Shown here piece after piece: positions 58,731 to 64,000 of a DNA stretch of 64,000 nt. The notes under the pieces are model-generated. The model had not been told where the DNA came from. It saw nothing but the letters and a program-made list of their open reading frames with translations, and ran no database searches. The DNA comes from Microcella daejeonensis (GTDB lineage: Bacteria > Actinomycetota > Actinomycetes > Actinomycetales > Microbacteriaceae). Both the position numbers and the translations under genes were made by a program. Each line of letters begins with the position of its first letter. The first letter of the stretch is position 1. The DNA lies in contig NZ_CP113089.1 in assembly GCF_026625045.1 (NCBI RefSeq), forward strand, positions 1,364,001 through 1,428,000. Direction: 5' to 3'.

Positions 58731-58736
58731 TAGGCT
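58731..58736 (+). promoter_or_regulatory. -10 hexamer TAGGCT before the PerM-like gene
   Basis: TAGGCT ends 10 bases before ATG 58747, at the upper end of leaderless spacing. Confidence 0.4.
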
Positions 58737-58746
58737 CGCCCCCGTC

Positions 58747-60270
58747 ATGACCCGCCGACTCACCGCCGCCTTCGCCGCGCTCGAAGCGCTGCTCGTGGTG
58801 GGCATCGGCATCGGCCTGCCGCTCGCCGTGCTCACCCTCATGTGGGCGTTGCAGTTCGGGTTCCAGCTCGACTGGCTGGTGTTCTGGCGGGCGGCCGTCG
58901 ACGTGTGGCTCGTCGGCCACGGGGTCGACGTGCTCGTCACCCTCGATCCGGCGGCGGGCGCCGCGCTCGGGCTCGCCATCGAGCCGTTCCCGGTCACGCT
59001 CGCGCTGCTGGGCGGGGCCGTGCTCACCGCGGGGGCGGGCGTCGTGCTGGGCGGACGGCTGCGCGAGCAGCCGCACCGCGGCCTCGGGGCGGGCATCGCC
59101 GTGGCGGGGGTCGTGCTGTTCTCGTGGCTCGCGACGAGCTCGGCGGGGCATCCCGTGGCGCAGCCCGACCTGACCCAGGGAACCGTCTACCCGGCGGCGG
59201 TCTTCGCGCTCGGCCTGCTCGTCGGCCTGCTGATGGCCGAGGCTCGGTCGGTCGTGCGCGGCCCCGGCGCGACCGGCGCGGCCGGTGCGACCGGCGCCGC
59301 GGCGCGTCGAGCACCGGCGGACGGCCCGCTCGGCGCGGCCCGCTCGGCGCTCGACAGGGCCGCGACCGCCGCGCGGCTGCGAGCCCGCACGCTCGGGCAG
59401 TCGGTGCGCGACCGCGTCGACGACCTGCCGCGCGGGCTGCTCGGCGCCCTCTCGGCGGGCTGGCGCGCCGGCCTCGGCGTCGTCTTCTCGGTGATCGCGG
59501 CCGCGTCGGTGCTGACGGCCGGGGCGCTCATCGTCTCCTACGGCCAGGTGATCGCCCTCTACGAGAGCGTGCAGGCCGAGGTGCTCGGCGGCGTCGCCCT
59601 CACGGTCGGCCAGCTGCTGCTCGTGCCGACCGCCGTGCTGTGGTCCTTCTCCTGGCTCGTCGGCCCGGGCTTCGCCCTCGGCACCGGCTCGGGCGTCAGC
59701 GCGCTCGGCACCACCGTGGGGCCGCTGCCGGCCATCCCGCTGCTCGGCGCCGTGCCCGCCGCGGGGGAGGGGCCCGGCTTCGTCGTGCTGCTGGTACCCG
59801 TGCTGCTCGCCTTCGTCGCCGGCCTCGCGGCCCGTCCGCGCCTCGTCGCCGAGCTGCCCACAGGGGCCCCCTGGCGCCGCTGGGCGCTCCTCGCCGCGGT
59901 GCTCGCCGCCCTCATCGCCGGCCTGCTGGCGGCCGGGCTCGCCGCGATCGCCGCCGGCTCCGCCGGGCCGGGGCGACTCGCGCAGATCGGGCCCGACGGC
60001 GTCGCGGTGGGGCTGTGGATGCTCGTCGAGGCCGTCGTCGGCGTGCTGCTGGGCCTGCTCGCCGGCGGGGTGCGCGTGCCCTTCGCGGGGCGCGACGGGC
60101 ATCCCGCCGCCGACGTCGACGAGCCGGATCGCGCGGCGGGCCGCCCCGCGCCCGACCGCCCCGCCCCCGGCTCCGCCGCCCTCGGCTCCGCCGGCAGCAG
60201 TCCTGCCCCGTTCCTGCCCGAGCGCCCCGCCCCGTTCCTGCCCGACCGCCCCGCCCCGCCGACGCCCTGA
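58747..60270 (+). CDS. PerM-like (DUF6350) membrane protein
   Basis: 507 residues with about nine to ten membrane helices. [20 protein letters not shown] and [20 protein letters not shown] open the protein; [32 protein letters not shown] is a conserved periplasmic-side motif of the family. A central cytoplasmic loop (about 170-230) and the Pro-rich C-terminus are low complexity. The position before purN-purH is conserved in actinobacteria; the mycobacterial member PerM supports cell division. Function here inferred. Confidence 0.8.
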   Translation: MTRRLTAAFAALEALLVVGIGIGLPLAVLTLMWALQFGFQLDWLVFWRAAVDVWLVGHGVDVLVTLDPAAGAALGLAIEPFPVTLALLGGAVLTAGAGVVLGGRLREQPHRGLGAGIAVAGVVLFSWLATSSAGHPVAQPDLTQGTVYPAAVFALGLLVGLLMAEARSVVRGPGATGAAGATGAAARRAPADGPLGAARSALDRAATAARLRARTLGQSVRDRVDDLPRGLLGALSAGWRAGLGVVFSVIAAASVLTAGALIVSYGQVIALYESVQAEVLGGVALTVGQLLLVPTAVLWSFSWLVGPGFALGTGSGVSALGTTVGPLPAIPLLGAVPAAGEGPGFVVLLVPVLLAFVAGLAARPRLVAELPTGAPWRRWALLAAVLAALIAGLLAAGLAAIAAGSAGPGRLAQIGPDGVAVGLWMLVEAVVGVLLGLLAGGVRVPFAGRDGHPAADVDEPDRAAGRPAPDRPAPGSAALGSAGSSPAPFLPERPAPFLPDRPAPPTP

Positions 60271-60308
60271 CTCCTGCTCATCCGCGCATCGGGACCCCGC
60301 GCGACCGG

Positions 60309-60314
60309 TAGCCT
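60309..60314 (+). promoter_or_regulatory. -10 hexamer TAGCCT for leaderless purN
   Basis: TAGCCT ends 6 bases before GTG 60321. Confidence 0.5.
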
Positions 60315-60320
60315 GGAGCG

Positions 60321-60914
60321 GTGCTGCGGGTCGTCGTTCTGATCTCGGGCGGCGGGTCGAACCTGCGCGCTCTTCTCGAGAGGTCGGCGCACGACGACTA
60401 CCCGGCCCACGTCGTCGCGGTCGGAGCCGACCGGCAGGCCGACGGGCTCGAGCACGCCGAGCACTTCGGCATCCCCAGCTTCACCGTCCCCTACGGCTCC
60501 TACCCCAGCCGCGAGGCCTGGGGCGCGGAGCTGCTGACGACCATCCAGGAGTGGCAGCCCGACCTCGTGGTGCTGAGCGGGCTCATGCGCCTGCTACCGG
60601 CCGGGGTCGTCGAGGCGCTCGCCCCCGCGATCATCAACACCCACCCCGCGTACCTGCCCGAGTTCCCCGGCGCCCACGGCGTGCGCGACGCCCTCGCCGC
60701 CGGGGTCGACCAGACCGGCGCCAGCGTCATCGTCGTCGACGCGGGAGTCGACAGCGGCCCCATCCTGCGCCAGGAGCGCGTGCCCGTGCTGCCCGGCGAC
60801 ACCGAGCACAGCCTGCACGAGCGCATCAAGCCGGTCGAGCGCCGCCTGCTCATCGACGTCGTGCGCGACATCGCCACGGGCGCGATCGACCTCGCGGCCG
60901 CGCGCCCCTCCTGA
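60321..60914 (+). CDS. purN: Phosphoribosylglycinamide formyltransferase
   Basis: Third step of IMP synthesis, using 10-formyl-THF. 197 residues: [56 protein letters not shown] (catalytic Asn and His) and [14 protein letters not shown] with the catalytic Asp. GTG start after a -10 hexamer, no ribosome binding site. purH follows 74 bases later. Confidence 0.95.
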   Translation: MLRVVVLISGGGSNLRALLERSAHDDYPAHVVAVGADRQADGLEHAEHFGIPSFTVPYGSYPSREAWGAELLTTIQEWQPDLVVLSGLMRLLPAGVVEALAPAIINTHPAYLPEFPGAHGVRDALAAGVDQTGASVIVVDAGVDSGPILRQERVPVLPGDTEHSLHERIKPVERRLLIDVVRDIATGAIDLAAARPS

Positions 60915-60945
60915 GCCGTTCGAGACCCCGACCCTTTCGATTTCC

Positions 60946-60975
60946 GCACGCCACGACACCGCACGCCACGACACC
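60946..60975 (+). repeat. 15-bp exact tandem duplication upstream of purH
   Basis: GCACGCCACGACACC occurs twice in direct succession, ending just before the purH ribosome binding site GAGGAG. Confidence 0.85.
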
Positions 60976-60988
60976 GAGGAGCCCCGCC

Positions 60989-62623
60989 ATGGCCGGCCAC
61001 GCCATCGATCCCGCCCTGTACCGCCCCCGTGAGGTCGTGCCGGTGCGCCGCGCGCTGCTGAGCGTCAGCGACAAGACCGGGCTGCTCGAGCTGGCCGCGG
61101 CGCTCGCCGAGGCGGGCGTCGAGATCGTGTCGACCGGGTCGACGGCGTCGGTGATCGCGGCGGCCGGGCATCCCGTCACCGAGGTCGCGAGCGTCACGGG
61201 CTTCCGCGAGGCGCTCGACGGCCGCGTCAAGACCCTGCACCCGGGCGTGCACGCGGGCATCCTCGCCGACCTGCGCCTCGAGGACCACGAGCGGCAGCTC
61301 GCCGAGCTCGGCATCGCGCCCTTCGAGCTCGTCGTCGTCAACCTGTACCCCTTCGTCGAGACGGTCGCGAGCGGCGCCGAGCCCGCCGCGGTGGTCGAGC
61401 AGATCGACATCGGCGGCCCCGCGATGGTGCGCGCCTCGGCCAAGAACCACGCGAACGTCGCGATCGTCGTCGACCCCGCCGACTACGGGATGCTCACCGC
61501 GGCCGTGCGCGACGGCGGCACGACGCTCGCCCAGCGCCGGCAGCTCGGCGCGAAGGCCTTCGCGCACACCGCGGCCTACGACACCGCCGTCGCGGCGTAC
61601 TTCGCCGAGACGATCGCGCCGAGCGCGGCCGACCCGGGTGCCGCGGCCGACGCCGGAGCGACGGACGCCGCCGCCCCCGCCGACGCCCTCCCCGCCCGCA
61701 TCGAGGTGGCCGTCGAGAAGTCCACCGACCTGCGCTACGGCGAGAACAGCCACCAGCCGGCCGCCCTGTACCCGCTCGCGGACGGCGCGGGCATCGCCCA
61801 GGCGGTGCAGCTGAACGGCAAGGAGATGTCGTACAACAACTACGTCGACGCCGACGCCGCCGTGCGCGCCGCCTTCGACCACTCCGGCCCGGCCGTCGCG
61901 ATCATCAAGCACGCGAACCCCTGCGGCATCGCGGTCGGCTCCTCGATCGCGGCCGCGCACGCCGCCGCGCACGCCTGCGACCCGGTCTCGGCCTTCGGCG
62001 GCGTCATCGCCGCGAACGGCGTCATCACCCTCGCCGCCGCCGAGTCGATCGCCCCGATCTTCACCGAGGTCGTCGTGGCCCCGGGCTTCGAGCCCGAGGC
62101 GCTCGAGGTGCTGCGGGCGAAGAAGAACCTGCGCCTGCTGCAGCTGCCCGAGGGCTTCGCGCCCGTCGACCTCGAGCTGCGTCAGATCTCGGGCGGCTAC
62201 CTCGGCCAGCGGCCCGACCGGCACTTCGCCGAGGCGGGCGAGTGGCAGCTCGTCTCGGGCGAGGCGGCCGACGAGCAGACGCTCGCCGACCTCGCCTTCG
62301 CCTGGCGCGCCTGCCGGGCCGTGAAGTCGAACGCCATCCTGCTCGCGCACCACGGGGCCTCGGTCGGCGTCGGCATGGGGCAGGTCAACCGCGTCGACTC
62401 GTGCCACCTCGCGGTCAGCCGCGGCGGTTCCCGGGCGGCCGGCTCGGTGGCCGCCTCCGACGCGTTCTTCCCCTTCGCCGACGGGCTGCAGGTGCTGCTC
62501 GACGCGGGCGTGCGCGCCGTCGTGCAGCCCGGCGGATCGGTGCGCGACGAGGAGGTCATCGCCGCCGCGCAGGCCGCCGGCGTCACGATGTACCTCACGG
62601 GCGAGCGCCACTTCTTCCACTGA
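60989..62623 (+). CDS. purH: Bifunctional AICAR formyltransferase / IMP cyclohydrolase
   Basis: Catalyses the last two steps of IMP synthesis. 544 residues: cyclohydrolase part [37 protein letters not shown] and NLYPFVETV; transformylase part [41 protein letters not shown] and the end [14 protein letters not shown] roughly 20-residue Ala/Asp linker divides the halves. ATG 60989 follows GAGGAG. Confidence 0.96.
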   Translation: MAGHAIDPALYRPREVVPVRRALLSVSDKTGLLELAAALAEAGVEIVSTGSTASVIAAAGHPVTEVASVTGFREALDGRVKTLHPGVHAGILADLRLEDHERQLAELGIAPFELVVVNLYPFVETVASGAEPAAVVEQIDIGGPAMVRASAKNHANVAIVVDPADYGMLTAAVRDGGTTLAQRRQLGAKAFAHTAAYDTAVAAYFAETIAPSAADPGAAADAGATDAAAPADALPARIEVAVEKSTDLRYGENSHQPAALYPLADGAGIAQAVQLNGKEMSYNNYVDADAAVRAAFDHSGPAVAIIKHANPCGIAVGSSIAAAHAAAHACDPVSAFGGVIAANGVITLAAAESIAPIFTEVVVAPGFEPEALEVLRAKKNLRLLQLPEGFAPVDLELRQISGGYLGQRPDRHFAEAGEWQLVSGEAADEQTLADLAFAWRACRAVKSNAILLAHHGASVGVGMGQVNRVDSCHLAVSRGGSRAAGSVAASDAFFPFADGLQVLLDAGVRAVVQPGGSVRDEEVIAAAQAAGVTMYLTGERHFFH

Positions 62624-62718
62624 TCCCCACTGATCCGCACCGGAGCCCGCCCCTGAGCGGCGCTCGTGTCCAGCGAACGCGGAGCTACCGCCGGTCGACA
62701 CGGCGACCCGGCCGGGTC

Positions 62719-62724
62719 TAGTCT
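62719..62724 (+). promoter_or_regulatory. Candidate -10 TAGTCT for the ABC exporter gene
   Basis: TAGTCT about 150 bases before the start; the leader contains repeated CCGCACCGCCA units. Confidence 0.35.
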
Positions 62725-62871
62725 GAAAGGCTGCGCCGAGCCGGCTGCAGCATCCCGCACCGCCACCGCACCGCCACCACGGCGCGCCCCAGGGCGCCTC
62801 GCATCCGTGCGCACCGCACGCCCGCACCGCAGCCTCCCTCACGAGGGGAAGCGTTCTCCCGAGGAATGATC

Positions 62872-64000
62872 GTGTCGACCACCGCAGCGCCGAAGCCCCG
62901 CCTCAGCACGTTCCGCGCCATCGCGCGGCTCTACCCGTACGCGAAGCCGGCGATGCCGCGCATCTATCTCGGCATGGTCGCCGCCCTGCTCGCCGGCGTC
63001 GTGGCACTCGCCATCCCGCTCGTGCTGCAGGTGCTCATCGAGGGCTCGCTGCAGTCCGGCGACTCCTCGGGCATCGTGCCCGCGGTGCTGCTCGTGCTCG
63101 CCCTGGGCGTGCTCGAGGCGATCATGATCGCGCTGCGGCGCTGGTTCGTGCTGACCCCGGGCACCTTCATCGAGGCGCGCATGCGCAACGGACTCTACGC
63201 GCAGCTGCAGGATCTGCCGGTCGCCTTCCACGACCGCTGGCAGTCGGGGCAGCTGCTGAGCCGAGCGGTGAGCGACCTCAACCTCATCCGCCGCTGGATC
63301 TCGTTCGGTCTCGTGCTGCTCGTCGTCAACATCGTGACGATCATCATCGGCTTCGGCGTGCTCATCTACTGGAGCCCGTGGCTCGGGCTGCTGTTCCTCG
63401 TCACCTCCATCCCGCTCTGGGTCTACGGCTACCTGTTCGAGAAGAAGTACTCGATCATCGCCCGCCGCGCGCAGGACCAGCAGGGCGACCTCGCCACGGC
63501 GGTCGAGGAGAGCGTGCACGGCATCCGCGTGCTCAAGGCCTTCGGGCGGGGCAAGCACTCGCTGCTGAAGTTCGCCGACCAGGCCGAGCAGCTGCAGGGC
63601 ACCGAGATCGCCAAGGCGCGCGCCATCGGCGGCATCTGGTTCTGGCTCGTGCTCGTGCCCGACGTCACCTTCGCGCTCGCCCTCTTCGGCGGGGTCGCGC
63701 TCGCGGCGGCCGGCGAGCTGCAGGTCTCCGAGCTCTTCGCCTACTTCTTCACCGCCACGGTGCTGCGCTTCCCCATCGAGTCGATCGGCTTCCTCCTCTC
63801 GATGACCTTCGACACCCGCACCGCGGCCGACCGCTTCTTCGAGGTCATGGACGAGGTCAACACCATCACCGACCCCGAGGCCCCCGCGACGATCGCGGCC
63901 CCCGAGGGGCGGCTCGCCTTCGAGGGCGTCGAATTCCGGTACCAGGATGCCGCTCTCACCGAGCCCGCCACGCTCGCGCACATCGACCTCGCCCTGGAGC
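62872..64000 (+). CDS. ABC exporter, membrane domain plus start of ATPase (partial)
   Basis: The frame is open to the window end (376 residues visible). Five to six membrane helices (MVAALLAGVVALAIPLVLQV, LVLLVVNIVTIIIGFGVLIY, FALALFGGVALAAAGELQVS) belong to a type I ABC exporter, with the coupling sequence ARRAQDQQGDLATAVEESVHGIRVLKAFGR. The ATPase begins at about residue 350 (LAFEGVEFRYQD) and its Walker A lies beyond the window. GAGG at 62861-62864 suits GTG 62872; ATG 62866 is the alternative. Substrate unknown. Confidence 0.87.
   Translation, partial: MSTTAAPKPRLSTFRAIARLYPYAKPAMPRIYLGMVAALLAGVVALAIPLVLQVLIEGSLQSGDSSGIVPAVLLVLALGVLEAIMIALRRWFVLTPGTFIEARMRNGLYAQLQDLPVAFHDRWQSGQLLSRAVSDLNLIRRWISFGLVLLVVNIVTIIIGFGVLIYWSPWLGLLFLVTSIPLWVYGYLFEKKYSIIARRAQDQQGDLATAVEESVHGIRVLKAFGRGKHSLLKFADQAEQLQGTEIAKARAIGGIWFWLVLVPDVTFALALFGGVALAAAGELQVSELFAYFFTATVLRFPIESIGFLLSMTFDTRTAADRFFEVMDEVNTITDPEAPATIAAPEGRLAFEGVEFRYQDAALTEPATLAHIDLALE

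Noticed and set aside
56146..60102. A 1318-residue open frame on the minus strand across dhaM and the PerM-like gene
   Set aside because: It mirrors the GC-rich third codon positions of strong plus-strand genes, has no recognisable domains and no ribosome binding site. Other long antisense frames (4740-6227, 25806-28787, 43953-46754) fail for the same reason.

Overview
The window is one uninterrupted stretch of chromosome from a high-GC actinobacterium. The S10/spc/alpha ribosomal gene order, the adjacent glmS-acpS-alr-tsaE-tsaB-rimI-tsaD block, GuaB3, a PerM-like (DUF6350) protein beside purN-purH, and a monocistronic groES under CIRCE control all point to Actinomycetota. I infer order Micrococcales, most likely family Microbacteriaceae. 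There is no rRNA, tRNA, CRISPR array, insertion sequence or prophage. Almost every base is coding or a short intergenic hairpin or promoter.

Layout. 1-10122: end of the S10/spc cluster (rpsQ, rplN, rplX, rplE, rpsH, rplF, rplR, rpsE, rpmD, rplO), then secY-adk, infA-rpmJ-rpsM-rpsK and rpoA-rplQ. There is no rpsN between rplE and rpsH and no rpsD between rpsK and rpoA. 10136-15234: a tandem GNAT protein and an OafA-type acyltransferase lie between rplQ and truA, then rplM-rpsI. 15253-23824: cell-wall precursor and tRNA t6A genes (glmM, coaA, glmS, acpS, alr, tsaE, tsaB, rimI, tsaD). 23919-28118: a DUF4190 membrane protein, a THUMP-like methyltransferase, groES, rarD and a shortened binding-protein-like lipoprotein. 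28341-33876: a LivJ-type binding protein facing convergent livFGMH genes. 34125-41020: guaB, an AbiEi-like protein, guaB3, a SURF1-like gene, a DUF3817 gene and guaA. 41264-46883: a Bax-inhibitor-1 family protein, two small membrane proteins, glpQ and pcrA. 47218-52026: a five-gene operon joining two antagonist/kinase pairs of RsbV/RsbW type, one GAF-PP2C phosphatase and a cellulose-synthase-like GT2 enzyme. 52264-58686: sucCD and a PTS-type dihydroxyacetone kinase (dhaK, dhaL, and a dhaM-HPr-EI fusion). 58747-64000: PerM-like protein, purN, purH and the start of an ABC exporter.

The most novel locus is 47218-52026. A processive glycosyltransferase with an extra helical block of about 165 residues inside its catalytic region sits, with overlapping genes, between two paralogous antagonist/kinase pairs. 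A GAF-domain phosphatase is fused to the first kinase. No sigma factor is present. I infer a partner switch that controls polysaccharide synthesis directly rather than transcription.

A second theme is transcription start design. At least a dozen genes have a TANNNT -10 hexamer 6 to 10 bases before the start codon and no ribosome binding site, which implies leaderless mRNAs. They include a divergent pair whose start codons are only about 30 bases apart. Other points of interest are a three-stem RNA candidate before rpsM, a LivH permease with a secreted N-terminal domain, a repeat-rich extension on L15, and a palindrome family shared by two distant loci.
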